Assembly (NCBI RefSeq): GCF_037076565.1
Contig: NZ_AP029028.1
Coordinates: 2,976,001-3,040,000, forward strand
DNA: 64,000 nt
Reading direction: 5' to 3'
From: Herbaspirillum sp. DW155
GTDB lineage: Bacteria; Pseudomonadota; Gammaproteobacteria; Burkholderiales; Burkholderiaceae_D
Part shown: in pieces, positions 36,101 through 44,198 of the stretch
Layout of the letters: each line of letters starts with the position of its first letter
Position numbering within the stretch: the stretch's first letter is position 1
Made by a program: the position numbers and the translations under genes
Notes under the pieces: model-generated
The model's input: only the letters and a program-made list of their open reading frames with translations
What the model was told of the DNA's origin: nothing
Databases searched by the model: none

Positions 36101-36230
36101 CGCCCAGCGCTCCTTCCTGGCCGATGCCGGCTGTCATGCCTACCAGGGCTATTACTTCTGCCGGCCGGTGGCGGTAGAGGCCTTCGAGAAATTCGCCCAG
36201 GACCGCGACCTCCTCATATCCGCTGCCTAG
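33126..36230 (+). CDS. CHASE-PAS-PAS-GGDEF-EAL membrane c-di-GMP signalling protein
   Basis: 1034 residues. TM helix about 5-22, periplasmic CHASE domain about 35-210, second TM about 305-326 (VATGVGMSITLALLAWLMM), PAS with PAC about 345-465 and about 475-590, GGDEF about 595-760 with intact RVGGDEFVVV, and EAL about 776-1030. The EAL signature reads EVLVRW, and the catalytic loop DDFGTGYSS and the later ELTES, KIDQSF and EGVET motifs are present, so phosphodiesterase activity is plausible; both domains look active. The GTG start at 33126 overlaps the binding-protein stop (GTGA). The frame upstream to 33015 lies inside that gene. Confidence 0.9.
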   Translation: MNWIRQILLPLIILVTGLGVTWTAWNHEHEAAAKEVHTQFASVLRETVSRIEQRIASYEQMLHGVQGLVSATGSIDRNQFRDYVEALNLNANFSGIQAIAIEEWVPASQLQAHIARLQRQGLADYKISPPGARLAYAPTILREPYVGRNRRPFGSDQWSDPVRRAAMEKARDSGMATISGKIVVTDEGLDTPAFMMYLPLYEPGKPQSTIAERRASLIGWVHAGFRMSDVIASLYGESSRTVAFSLYDGVTREPQALMYSSPLASGPLHRPRLQADEYLVVANHTWTLTVSTTDAFTAQFGRNAEPLIVATGVGMSITLALLAWLMMSSRKRAVRLAEKMTAELRASEEQFRAIADCTVNWEVWWGLDGRPRWINHAVRDYTGYTVEQCLSMPDFIGTIVHPDDEDRIRAELARCMDGQKREDVEFRCVRKDGTVFWLALSSAPIADALGGLTGFRTSARDITERKQIEAELRISAVAFDSREGLLITDAHSQILRVNKAFTEITGYTAEEIVGKHPDLLRSDRHGPAFFQEMRESILRFGKWQGEIWERRKNGEVYPEWLTISAVKNKDNQVTHYVSTHHDISDRKLAEERIRELAFFDALTRLPNRTLLLDRLKQAIVLSPRTRTCGALLFIDLDHFKTLNDTIGHEKGDTLLKQVAQRLLANVRENDTVARVGGDEFVVVLEGLNESQQEAATQTRAIGEKILAALGATYQLDELEYRTTASIGATVFLGRAASVDELMKQADLAMYKAKETGRNALRFFDPAMQTAVLERATLEAGLRKAIEGEQLLLHYQPQVVDGGRVTGAEVLVRWQHPQRGMVPPGDFIPLAEETGLILPLGNWVLETACKQLAAWAKRPRMAELSIAVNVSAPQLREPDFVQTVLDIIERSGANPRRLKLELTESLLVDNVEDIIQKMFALKAYGVEFSLDDFGTGYSSLSYLKRLPLNQLKIDQSFVRDVLIDPNDASIAKTIVNLAQSLGLGVIAEGVETDAQRSFLADAGCHAYQGYYFCRPVAVEAFEKFAQDRDLLISAA

Positions 36231-36242
36231 GAGTCCGATCTC

Positions 36243-36950
36243 ATGAGTCATGCTTTGTCCGCCTTCGCCATCAACCAGAAATGGCCGGCGCAACATCCCG
36301 ACCGCATCCAGCTGTATTCGCTGCCCACGCCCAATGGCGTGAAGGTGTCGATCATGCTGGAAGAAACCGGCCTGCCCTACGAGGCGCACCTGGTCAGTTT
36401 CGAGACCAATGACCAGATGTCGCCGGAGTTCCTGTCGCTCAATCCGAACAACAAGATCCCCGCCATCATCGATCCCAACGGTCCCAATGGCGCGCCGCTG
36501 CCGCTGTTCGAATCGGGTGCCATCCTGCTGTACCTGGCCGAGAAGACCGGCCAGTTCCTGCCGGCCGATGCCGCTGCGCGCTACCAGGTGATCCAGTGGG
36601 TGATGTTCCAGATGGGTGGCGTGGGTCCGATGTTCGGCCAGCTGGGTTTCTTCCACCGCTTCGCCGGCAAGGAGTATGAGGACAAGCGTCCGCGCGACCG
36701 TTACGTCAACGAATCCAGGCGCCTCTTGGGCGTGATGGACAAGCGCCTGGCACAGAGCCAGTGGCTGGGTGGTGAGGATTACTCGATTGCCGACATCGCC
36801 ACCTTCCCGTGGATCCGCAACCTGATCGGCTTCTATGAAGCCGCAGAGCTGGTCGGTTTCCAGGACTTCCCGCATGTGGCGCGTGCCCTGGAGGCCTTCG
36901 TGGCACGGCCTGCCGTGGTGCGCGGACTGAACATCCCGGCCCGCGGCTGA
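36243..36950 (+). CDS. Glutathione S-transferase family protein, YfcG/Nu-class-like
   Basis: 235 residues. The thioredoxin-like N-terminal domain carries LYSLPTPNGVKVSIMLEE, NPNNKIPAIIDP and the glutathione-binding ESGAILLYLAEKTG. A helical C-terminal domain includes QWVMFQMGGVGPMFGQLG and DYSIADIATFPWI. The pattern fits Nu-class YfcG/YghU, which act as disulfide reductases. AGGAG precedes the ATG, 12 bases after the GGDEF-EAL stop. It may be co-transcribed, but the functional link is unclear. Confidence 0.88.
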   Translation: MSHALSAFAINQKWPAQHPDRIQLYSLPTPNGVKVSIMLEETGLPYEAHLVSFETNDQMSPEFLSLNPNNKIPAIIDPNGPNGAPLPLFESGAILLYLAEKTGQFLPADAAARYQVIQWVMFQMGGVGPMFGQLGFFHRFAGKEYEDKRPRDRYVNESRRLLGVMDKRLAQSQWLGGEDYSIADIATFPWIRNLIGFYEAAELVGFQDFPHVARALEAFVARPAVVRGLNIPARG

Positions 36951-37061
36951 GCCTTGCATACCGGCGGCGCAACCGCGGCGGTGCAGGGTGTAAATCACTT
37001 TGCGCCGCCGTGGCCTGCGCGCTAACATGGCGCCCATCTTTGCGAACGCATTCCGCCAGCC

Positions 37062-38180
37062 ATGACGAACCGTTTTCCTTCGCGCCCTCTTGATCGCGCC
37101 CGTCCTGCTCGCCCGCGCCGCCTGCACCGCTACCTGCTGGCTGCGCTGGGTACGCTGTGGCTGCTGACCAGCCTGCCTGCAGGGGCGGTCGATCTCTCCT
37201 TGAAGACGATCCGCGTGGGCAATCTCTCGCGCGCCTATTTTTCCGAACGCAACGCCATCGGCGAGCCGCAACCGCTGATCATCGCGCTGCACGCCAGCGG
37301 CTCGAGTGGTTCGCTGATGGCGCGCGCCACCGGGCTGACCGAGATAGCCGAGGCGGCCGGCTACATGATCGTCTACCCCAACGGCACCGGGCTGGCCATC
37401 GACGCCCGCACCTGGAATTCGGGCGGCTGCTGCGGCTATGCGCAGATGCACAAGGTCGATGACGTCGCCTTCCTGCGCGCGCTGATCGACAAGCTGGTCA
37501 AGGACGGCCTGGCCGATCCCAAACGCGTCTACCTGGTGGGCGTGTCCAATGGCGGCATGATGGCCTATCGCATGGCGGCCGAGGCACCCGAACTGTTCAG
37601 GGCAGTGGCCGTGGTCAGCGCGGTGCTGGACGTGCCGCCCGAAACGGTCAAGGCCCCCATGCCGCTGCTGCACATCCACGGCAGCGATGATCCCTTCATT
37701 CCCTTCCTGGGCGGCATCGGCAAGCAGGAAGTCTCGCAGGTACCCCGCTTGTCGGTGGCGCGCAGCATCGAAGCCTTCATCAAGGCCGACGGCGCCAATC
37801 CCCGCCCTGCCGTCAACGACATCCCCGACACCGCCAACGACGGCACCACCATCCGCCAGTACACCTACGCCAGCAAGACCGACCCGCAGGCGGTGGTGCT
37901 CTACGAAGTCAAGGGTGGTGGCCATGCCTGGCCGGGCGGCGTGGTGCCCATCATCAACGGCGGCAAGTCGTCGCAGAACCTGGATACTTCGCGCACCGTG
38001 ATCAGCTTCTTCAATGCGCATGGAGGCGGCAGCAAGGAGGAACAAGCGGACGACACCCTCCCGCCAGGTGCCACCCCGCTGCCCGCCGCGGCACCGGCCA
38101 CCACCACGCCGGCCAGACCGACGGTACCGGCTGCCCCGGCACCTGCGCGTCCCGGCGTGAAGGGATCGCCGCCCGGCTGA
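37062..38180 (+). CDS. Secreted alpha/beta-hydrolase, PHB depolymerase/feruloyl-esterase (LpqC) type
   Basis: 372 residues. An Arg-rich N-terminus and hydrophobic segment (about 22-42) form a signal peptide. The alpha/beta-hydrolase core has PLIIALHASGSSG, the nucleophile elbow GVSNGGMM (Ser), the acid in HIHGSDDPF and the histidine in GGGHAWPGG. Cysteines in SGGCCGYA are typical for the family. A Pro/Ala/Thr-rich tail (after about 325) may be a linker or a low-complexity extension. The substrate (PHB, ferulate esters or polyester) is not decided by the sequence. Confidence 0.82.
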   Translation: MTNRFPSRPLDRARPARPRRLHRYLLAALGTLWLLTSLPAGAVDLSLKTIRVGNLSRAYFSERNAIGEPQPLIIALHASGSSGSLMARATGLTEIAEAAGYMIVYPNGTGLAIDARTWNSGGCCGYAQMHKVDDVAFLRALIDKLVKDGLADPKRVYLVGVSNGGMMAYRMAAEAPELFRAVAVVSAVLDVPPETVKAPMPLLHIHGSDDPFIPFLGGIGKQEVSQVPRLSVARSIEAFIKADGANPRPAVNDIPDTANDGTTIRQYTYASKTDPQAVVLYEVKGGGHAWPGGVVPIINGGKSSQNLDTSRTVISFFNAHGGGSKEEQADDTLPPGATPLPAAAPATTTPARPTVPAAPAPARPGVKGSPPG

Positions 38181-38242
38181 GGCTGCCATCGCAGCACAAA
38201 TCGCCTATCATAGCGACCAGCGTTCAACCTCCCGCCACGACA

Positions 38243-38398
38243 ATGAAAAGACTCCTGACCAGCATCCTGATCGCCATCGTCCTGTACTTCCTGCTGCCCT
38301 GGATAGGCAAGCTGATTCCGCATTACCGCCTGGCGGTCATCTGCATCACGGCCGGCATCGTCTCCTTCGCCATCTCGGCGCTGATGGACAAGACCTGA
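38243..38398 (+). CDS. Small hydrophobic membrane protein
   Basis: 51 residues beginning MKRLLTSILIAIV. Two hydrophobic stretches are visible: about 5-24 (ILIAIVLYFLLPWIG) and about 30-47 (LAVICITAGIVSFAIS). The coding frame shows the strong GC3 bias of its neighbours and is followed by a terminator, which supports expression. No family is recognised. The ribosome site is weak. It would be an inner-membrane micro-protein. Confidence 0.5.
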   Translation: MKRLLTSILIAIVLYFLLPWIGKLIPHYRLAVICITAGIVSFAISALMDKT

Positions 38399-38420
38399 CT
38401 GCCGTCCATCCCGCCAACGA

Positions 38421-38456
38421 AAACGGCCGCAACGTCTTCACGTTGCGGCCGTTTCG
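38421..38456. terminator. Bidirectional intrinsic terminator
   Basis: AAACGGCCGCAACG (38421-38434) pairs with CGTTGCGGCCGTTT (38441-38454) around a 6-base loop. T-rich tracts lie on both sides, between the convergent small membrane protein and the secreted Trp/Pro/Gly-rich gene. Confidence 0.85.
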
Positions 38457-38498
38457 TTTCATCACTTCAATTCAATTCAGTCGTGCGCGGCAACCGGT

Positions 38499-38915
38499 TC
38501 AGCACTCGCCCTTGCGCGCATGGCCCGGCGGGCAGTCAGGCCCGCGTCCCGGTCCGCGACGGTCGTCATCGCCATCCTCATGACGCGGTCCACGTCCCGG
38601 TGGCGGGCCACCACGCCAGCCGCCGCGATCCAGCTCCCAGCCGTGCGGCCCCTGGCGCCAGACCGGCTGGGCGTAGACGTAACCGGGACGCTCACGCACC
38701 CAATGGCCTTCACGCCAGAAGTGGCGGTAACCATCCCAATCCCAGAAACCAGGAATCCAGACAAAGCCGTGGCGCGGCGGCGGCATAGGTTCGGCGCGCG
38801 GCGGTGGCGGCGCACCGATGTTGATGTTCACGGACACTTGCGCCTGCGCCACCGGCAGGACCACGGCCGATACGCCAAGCGCCATGAGGCTGGCGAATAT
38901 TATTTTTTTCATCAT
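38499..38915 (-). CDS. Secreted YXWGXW-like Trp/Gly/Pro-rich protein
   Basis: 138 residues. A signal peptide (MMKKIIFASLMALGVSAVV, cut near AQAQ) is followed by APPPPRAEPMPPPRHG and tryptophan motifs FVWIPGFWDWDG, FWREGHWVRERPG and WELDRGGW. The C-terminus is Arg/Gly/Asp-rich with two cysteines (DCPPGHARKGEC). This resembles the YXWGXW repeat (BcpO-type) secreted proteins of Burkholderiales, of unknown role. The start could be either of the two leading Met codons; the ribosome site is weak. Confidence 0.7.
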   Translation of the reverse strand: MMKKIIFASLMALGVSAVVLPVAQAQVSVNINIGAPPPPRAEPMPPPRHGFVWIPGFWDWDGYRHFWREGHWVRERPGYVYAQPVWRQGPHGWELDRGGWRGGPPPGRGPRHEDGDDDRRGPGRGPDCPPGHARKGEC

Positions 38916-39001
38916 ATAGGACAGTCAGGGGGTGAAGATTAATGTAAGACTTCAGCGGGCTGATGCAGTTCCGGCCTTTACACCAACCCGGTGCATCCGG
39001 C

Positions 39002-40267
39002 TCAACCGCCCTTGGCGTTCTTGAACATGGTCTTGATGCCGCGAATGGCCTGACGGATGCGCGACTCGTTCTCGATCAGGGCAAAGCGTACGTACTCGTC
39101 GCCATAGTCACCAAAGCCGATGCCGGGCGAGACGCAGACCTTGGCCTGTTCCAGCAGGATGCGCGAGAACTCCAGCGAACCGAACTGGCGATACGGTTCC
39201 GGAATGCGCGCCCAGATGTACATCGACGCCTTGGGAATATCGACCATCCAGCCGGCCTCATGCAGGCCCTTGACCAGCACGTTGCGACGCCGTTCGTAAT
39301 TGGCGCGGATCTCTTCCACGCAGCTCTGGTCGCCCTCGAGCGCGGCAATCGCCGCCACCTGCACCGGGGTGAAGCTGCCGTAGTCGTGATAGCTCTTGAT
39401 ACGCGCCAACGCCGCCACCAGGCGCGCATTGCCGACCATGAAGCCGATGCGCCAGCCGGCCATGTTGTAGCTCTTGGAGAGCGTGAAAAATTCCACCGCC
39501 ACCTCGCGCGCGCCCGGCACCTGCATGATGGACGGGGCCTTCCAGCCATCGAAGGTGATGTCGGCATAGGCCAGGTCATGCACCACCAGGATCTGGTGTT
39601 CGCGCGCCAGCCTGACGACGCGCTCAAAGAATTCCAGCTCCACGCATTGCGCGGTCGGATTGGAGGGGAAGCCCAGGATCATCATCTTGGGCTTGGGATA
39701 GCTCTCGCGCACCGCGCGTTCCAGCTCGTCGAAGAAATCCACGCCCGGGCTCATGCGCACCGAGCGGATGTTGGCGCCCGCAATCACCGCGCCATAGATG
39801 TGGATGGGATAGCTGGGGTTGGGTACCAGCACGGTATCGCCCTTGTCGAGCGTAGCCAACATCAGGTGCGCCAGCCCTTCCTTGGAGCCGATGGTGACGA
39901 TGGCTTCGCTGTCGGGATCGAAGTCGACCTCGTAGCGGCTGCGGTACCAGTGCGCAATGGCACGGCGCAGGCGCGGAATGCCCTTGGACGAGGAATAGCC
40001 GTGGGTATCGGGCCGCTGCGCCACCTCCACCAGCTTCTCCACGATGTGCGGCGGCGTGGCGCCATCGGGGTTGCCCATGGACATGTCGATGATGTCCTCG
40101 CCCCGGCGGCGCGCAGCCATCTTCAGTTCGGCTGTGATGTTGAAGACGTAGGGCGGCAGGCGTTCGATACGCGGGAAGCTGACCGGGAAGGCGTCTGTTG
40201 AAGTTGCAGGGGAAGAGCTAACAGCAGGCGTGCGCGAGGGATCGCGCGAATCGGCGGATTGCGTCAT
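39002..40267 (-). CDS. alaC: Alanine-synthesising aminotransferase AlaC
   Basis: 421 residues. Class I/II PLP aminotransferase: [15 protein letters not shown], the SKEGLAHLM region, [15 protein letters not shown], and the PLP lysine in [15 protein letters not shown], with the phosphate-site arginine at RFALIENE. It resembles AlaC (glutamate-pyruvate transaminase) with a short Ser/Thr-rich N-terminal extension. It is transcribed in the same direction as the PaaK cluster, but a 305-base gap with a REP-like inverted repeat separates them, so it is likely its own unit. Confidence 0.88.
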   Translation of the reverse strand: MTQSADSRDPSRTPAVSSSPATSTDAFPVSFPRIERLPPYVFNITAELKMAARRRGEDIIDMSMGNPDGATPPHIVEKLVEVAQRPDTHGYSSSKGIPRLRRAIAHWYRSRYEVDFDPDSEAIVTIGSKEGLAHLMLATLDKGDTVLVPNPSYPIHIYGAVIAGANIRSVRMSPGVDFFDELERAVRESYPKPKMMILGFPSNPTAQCVELEFFERVVRLAREHQILVVHDLAYADITFDGWKAPSIMQVPGAREVAVEFFTLSKSYNMAGWRIGFMVGNARLVAALARIKSYHDYGSFTPVQVAAIAALEGDQSCVEEIRANYERRRNVLVKGLHEAGWMVDIPKASMYIWARIPEPYRQFGSLEFSRILLEQAKVCVSPGIGFGDYGDEYVRFALIENESRIRQAIRGIKTMFKNAKGG

Positions 40268-40430
40268 GGAGGTCTTTCACGTCAGCGCCCGGAACCGTCC
40301 GAGCGACGTTGGAACTGATGTTCCGTTGCCGATTTTATGCGCGAAGCTTCACCTGCACAAGCGCAAATCGCCTTGAAAGCCTGATTCCAGACCCCGATCT
40401 TCATTTGCCCGCCATTTCCCGCTCAACCAC

Positions 40431-40549
40431 CCACCGTTCGGCCTGAGTAGGCCCGGCAGGGCCGTATCGAAGACGCACATGAGGCGCAACCGACCTCGCA
40501 CCTTCGATACGGGGCTTTGCCGCTACTCAGGACGAACGGCCGGTGGTGG
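40431..40549. repeat. REP/BIME-like interrupted inverted repeat
   Basis: The left arm (40431-40472: CCGTTCGG-CCTGAGTAG-GCCCGGCAGGGC-CGTATCGAAG) is mirrored by the right arm (40502-40549: CTTCGATACG-GGGCTTTGCCG-CTACTCAGG-ACGAACGG). Each arm carries its own small GC hairpin; about 29 bases lie between the arms. The sequence type resembles extragenic palindromes scattered in betaproteobacterial genomes. It lies downstream of the PaaK-like gene and upstream of alaC. The rest of the 305-base gap holds nothing else recognisable. Confidence 0.65.
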
Positions 40550-40572
40550 CGCAAAAGAAACTGATCGCGTGC

Positions 40573-41844
40573 TTACTCGTACTTGCGCGCATCCTCGATG
40601 ACCTTGCCATCATTGGGCAGGCTGCCCGGCGCCACCAGCCGCACATCGCCCCGCAGCTTGGTCACCTCGCGCAGGCTGCCGGCCAGCGCATCGACATCGA
40701 TGGCCGGATCTTCCGGGTCACCCACCTCGCAATGCAGGGTCATGACGTCATTGGCCATCTCGCCCGACACCACCAGCCGCGCACGCAGCACATCGCCATG
40801 CCGGCGCAATACGTCAGCCACCTGTGAAGGATGGACGAACATGCCGCGCACCTTGGTGGTCTGGTCGGCGCGTCCCATCCAGCCCTTGATGCGGGTGTTG
40901 GTGCGCCCGCAGGGAGAGATGCCTTGGACTACCGCCGACAAATCCCCGGTACCGAAGCGGATGAGCGGATAGTCGGGATTGAAGGAAGTCACCACCACCT
41001 CGCCGACCTCGCCCTCGGTCACCGGATCGCCGGTACCGGGCCGCACGATTTCCAATATCAGCGATTCATCCAGCACCATGCCGGGATGCACCACGCCCTC
41101 GCTCATGGTTTCGTAGGCGATGTTGCCGATGTCGGCCGAAGCGTACAGCTGCAGCACCTGCGGCACGCCGTGGTCATGGAACCAGTGGCGCAACGAAGGC
41201 GGCAGTGCTTCGGCACTGACCAGGGCGCGCTGCACGCTGGAGATATCCGCGCCCATCTCCTGCGCCTTCTCGATGATGATCTTCAGGAACGAGGGCGTGC
41301 CCACATAGGCATCGGGCTTCAGGGCCGCCATCGCGTTGACCTGCAATTCGGTCTGGCCGATACCGGCCGGGATCACCGCACAACCCAGCCGGGCCGCCGC
41401 CCCCTCGACCATGAAGGCGGCCGGGGTGAAGTGATAGGCGAAACAGTTCTGCAGGATATGCCCGGCCTGCAATCCCAGCGCCTTCATGGGACTGGCAAAA
41501 CGCCACCAGTCCGCGCCCTGCCCCTCGGGATCGAAGATCGGGCCGGGCGACACGAAGAGCCGCCGCAATTGCCGCGCCGGGGTGGTGTTCAAGCCGCCGA
41601 AGGGGCTCTCGCGGGTCTGCAGTTCCTTGAGGTCGGACTTGCGCGTGACCGGCAATTGCGCCAGCGCCGCGCGCGAGGTGATCGCGCCCGCATCCACGCC
41701 GGCGAGGATGCGCCCCCACCCCGGTGCACTCTGCGCGCGTGCCACCAGTTGCGGCAGGGCGCGCATCAGTTCTTGCTCGCGCTGTTGCGGATCGCGCCGC
41801 TCCAGCGCATCCAGTTCGGCCACTACCTGCCTGGGATCGGACAT
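40573..41844 (-). CDS. Phenylacetate-CoA ligase-like adenylate-forming enzyme
   Basis: 423 residues, the size of PaaK. The ANL-superfamily features are less standard than in the long-chain enzymes: VFPGPIF-like YVSP region (LFVSPGPIF), QLYASADIGNIAYE (motif around the adenylate-binding YG/E), and IRFGTGDLSAV near the C-terminal domain. It activates an aromatic or short organic acid to its CoA ester. It is the last gene of the Liv/CoA-ligase cluster, starting 12 bases after the livF stop, with GGGAGG before the ATG. PaaK proper is one option; no paaABCDE genes are in view. Confidence 0.82.
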   Translation of the reverse strand: MSDPRQVVAELDALERRDPQQREQELMRALPQLVARAQSAPGWGRILAGVDAGAITSRAALAQLPVTRKSDLKELQTRESPFGGLNTTPARQLRRLFVSPGPIFDPEGQGADWWRFASPMKALGLQAGHILQNCFAYHFTPAAFMVEGAAARLGCAVIPAGIGQTELQVNAMAALKPDAYVGTPSFLKIIIEKAQEMGADISSVQRALVSAEALPPSLRHWFHDHGVPQVLQLYASADIGNIAYETMSEGVVHPGMVLDESLILEIVRPGTGDPVTEGEVGEVVVTSFNPDYPLIRFGTGDLSAVVQGISPCGRTNTRIKGWMGRADQTTKVRGMFVHPSQVADVLRRHGDVLRARLVVSGEMANDVMTLHCEVGDPEDPAIDVDALAGSLREVTKLRGDVRLVAPGSLPNDGKVIEDARKYE

Positions 41845-41856
41845 GATGCCCTCCCC

Positions 41857-42714
41857 TTACGCCAGCCAGCGCTTGCGGCGCCGATAGAATTTCATGTCGC
41901 GGAAATTCTTGCGCCCGCCACCGGAAACGCCGAGATAGAACTCCTTCACATCCTCGTTATCGGCCAGTTCACTGGCCGCACCTTCCATGACCACGCGGCC
42001 GTTTTCGAGGATGTAGCCGAAGTCGGCATAGCGCAGTGCCACCATGGTGTTCTGCTCGGCCAGCAGGAAGGAGACTTTCTCCTTGCTGTTCAAATCCTTG
42101 ACGATCTCGAAGATCTCTTCGACGATCTGCGGCGCCAGTCCCATCGAGGGTTCGTCCAGCAGGATCATGGAGGGCTTGGCCATCATCGCGCGGCCGATGG
42201 CCGTCATCTGCTGCTCGCCGCCCGAGGTATAGCCGGACTGCGATTTGCGGCGCACCTTCAGGCGCGGGAAATATTCGTAAATCTTTTCCAGTTCGTGCTT
42301 CACTTCGGCATTGCTGATGCCGCGCGTGTAGGCGCCGGTCAGCAGGTTTTCTTCCACCGTGAGGTGGCCAAAGCAATGACGCCCTTCCATCACCTGGATC
42401 ACGCCGCGCCTGACCAGATCATTGGGCGTCATGCGGTCCACGCGCTCGCCACGGAACTCGATGCTGCCCTTGGTGACGTCCCCGCGCTCGGCATGCAGCA
42501 GGTTGGAGATGGCCTTCAAGGTGGTGCTCTTGCCGGCGCCATTGGCCCCGAGCAGCGCCACGATCTTGCCTTCGGGCACATCCAGCGAGACGCCCTTCAG
42601 GACCAGGATCACATGGTCATAGATCACTTCGATGTTGTTGATGGCCAGCGCCTTGGCTACCGCTGCGGTAGCAGCGGAAGGAGCGGCACTGGTCTGGATC
42701 GGTGTGGCATTCAT
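41857..42714 (-). CDS. livF: Branched-chain amino acid type ABC ATPase, LivF-like
   Basis: 285 residues. Walker A GANGAGKST, signature TSGGEQQMTAIGRAMM, Walker B ILLDEPSMGLAP and the switch region LLAEQN typical of the LivF subfamily. A C-terminal Arg/Lys-rich extension (FRDMKFYRRRKRWLA) is longer than in standard LivF. The start could be the ATG at 42714 or, 12 bases earlier, 42726. It pairs with LivG, LivH and LivM of the same cluster. Confidence 0.87.
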   Translation of the reverse strand: MNATPIQTSAAPSAATAAVAKALAINNIEVIYDHVILVLKGVSLDVPEGKIVALLGANGAGKSTTLKAISNLLHAERGDVTKGSIEFRGERVDRMTPNDLVRRGVIQVMEGRHCFGHLTVEENLLTGAYTRGISNAEVKHELEKIYEYFPRLKVRRKSQSGYTSGGEQQMTAIGRAMMAKPSMILLDEPSMGLAPQIVEEIFEIVKDLNSKEKVSFLLAEQNTMVALRYADFGYILENGRVVMEGAASELADNEDVKEFYLGVSGGGRKNFRDMKFYRRRKRWLA

Positions 42715-42781
42715 GGTCGTTCGCATTCCCAAAAAAGCACCGGCGGCCGTGGGAGACGTGCAGAGCCGCCGGCGCAAGCGC

Positions 42782-44113
42782 CTACTTCATGCAGGCAGGA
42801 GTGATGCCTTTTTCTTTTGCGTATTTCGCAGCCGACGCCTTGAACAGCGGGTGGATCAGGTTCTTGTTGCCCTCGATCCAGTCCGACACCAGCACCCACT
42901 TGCTGCCATCCCATTGCTGGATCTTGACCTTGCCCGAGCCTTCGTGGTTTTCGCACGAGGTCTTGATTTCAGGCAGCAGGCCGGTCGCCCCCAGGGCCTT
43001 CAAACGGGCGTCGGTGATGTTGAGATTTTCAAAGCCCCAGCGCACCTGCTCGCCGCTCATGACCTTGCCCTTGCCGTATTTGTCCTGCGCGGTGCGCACC
43101 GCTTCCACGGTGGCAATGGCCGCCGAGACGCCACGGTTGTAGAGGATGGAGCCGAGCTTGTTCTTGTCCTGCATGTTGCCCTTGCCCGCGCCATAGACCA
43201 CCTTGTCGATGTCGGCGATCACGGGCACATCCTTGCCGGCCACGTTCCAGGTGGCAGACAGATACCCCTTGGCGGCATCACCGGCGGGGATGGTGTCTTC
43301 TTCCGAACCGGCCCACCAGGAACCGACGATCTTGTCACGCGCATAGCCGACCTTCTGCGCGGCCTTCAGCGCGGTCTGGTTCATCACGCCCCAGCCCCAG
43401 AAGATCACGTAGTCCGGGTTCTCCTGACGGATGCGCAGCCACTGCGCGCCCTGTTCGTTGCCGGGGTGCGCCACCGGGATTTCCACCAGCTTGAACTTGC
43501 CGATGGAGGACTCCGCCTGCAGCGCCACGATGGGCTCCTTGCCATAGGCCGAGTCGTGATACAGGAAGACGATCTTCTTGCCTGCCAGCGAGCCATTGTT
43601 CTTGCCGGCCAGGTATTTCACGATGGCCGAGACCTGCATCTGGTAAGTGGTCACCAGCGGGAAGGCATACGGGAACACCGAGCCATCCACCGCATCGGTA
43701 CGGCCGTAGCCGATCATCACCAGCGGCACCTTGTCCTCGGCGGTCTTGTCGATGAGCGCATAGGAGATGCCGGTGGCCATCGGATTGATGGCGGTGCCGT
43801 GCGTGACCGGATTCTTGTTCTTCATGCGCTCGTAGCACTCCACGCCCTTGGCGTTGTTGTACTCGGTCTCGCACTCTTCCCAGGACAGCTTGACGCCATT
43901 GACGCCGCCTTCCTTGATGTTGACGTAGTTGAGGTAGTCGACATAGCCGCCGTAATACGACTGGCCGTTGGTGCCATACGGCCCGACCCGGTAACTGGGG
44001 ATGGCGATGAACTGGTCATTGCTCTGCGCCAGCGCGGGCAGGGCCGCCGACAAGAGGCTGGCCGCACAGGCCGTGGCCAGCGCCAGTTGCCTCAGATGCT
44101 TCATGGTCTTCAT
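42782..44113 (-). CDS. Periplasmic substrate-binding protein of the Liv-type importer
   Basis: 443 residues, larger than typical LivK (about 370-390). A signal peptide (about 1-29, cut near ALAQ) precedes a Peripla_BP_6-like fold: IPSYRVGPYGTNGQ, YVNIKEGGVNG, TGISYALIDKTAEDKVPLV and FLYHDSAYGKE. Cysteines in CETEYNNAKGVEC may form a disulfide. Together with two CoA ligases this suggests an organic acid rather than leucine as the substrate. GGAGAC precedes the ATG. Confidence 0.85.
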   Translation of the reverse strand: MKTMKHLRQLALATACAASLLSAALPALAQSNDQFIAIPSYRVGPYGTNGQSYYGGYVDYLNYVNIKEGGVNGVKLSWEECETEYNNAKGVECYERMKNKNPVTHGTAINPMATGISYALIDKTAEDKVPLVMIGYGRTDAVDGSVFPYAFPLVTTYQMQVSAIVKYLAGKNNGSLAGKKIVFLYHDSAYGKEPIVALQAESSIGKFKLVEIPVAHPGNEQGAQWLRIRQENPDYVIFWGWGVMNQTALKAAQKVGYARDKIVGSWWAGSEEDTIPAGDAAKGYLSATWNVAGKDVPVIADIDKVVYGAGKGNMQDKNKLGSILYNRGVSAAIATVEAVRTAQDKYGKGKVMSGEQVRWGFENLNITDARLKALGATGLLPEIKTSCENHEGSGKVKIQQWDGSKWVLVSDWIEGNKNLIHPLFKASAAKYAKEKGITPACMK

Positions 44114-44198
44114 GGTCTCGTCTCCTTTTATGTTGTCGTTGCCGACTTCTGTGGTGCCGTTGCCCGGCCCCTTTTACCTCGTTGCCCTGCTATCGCGC

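Noticed and set aside
33150..38189. Open minus-strand frame of about 1679 codons opposite the GGDEF-EAL, GST and esterase genes
   Set aside because: It mirrors well-supported plus-strand genes; in GC-rich DNA the antisense frame often lacks stops. The translated protein is His/Gln/Arg-rich and matches no family.
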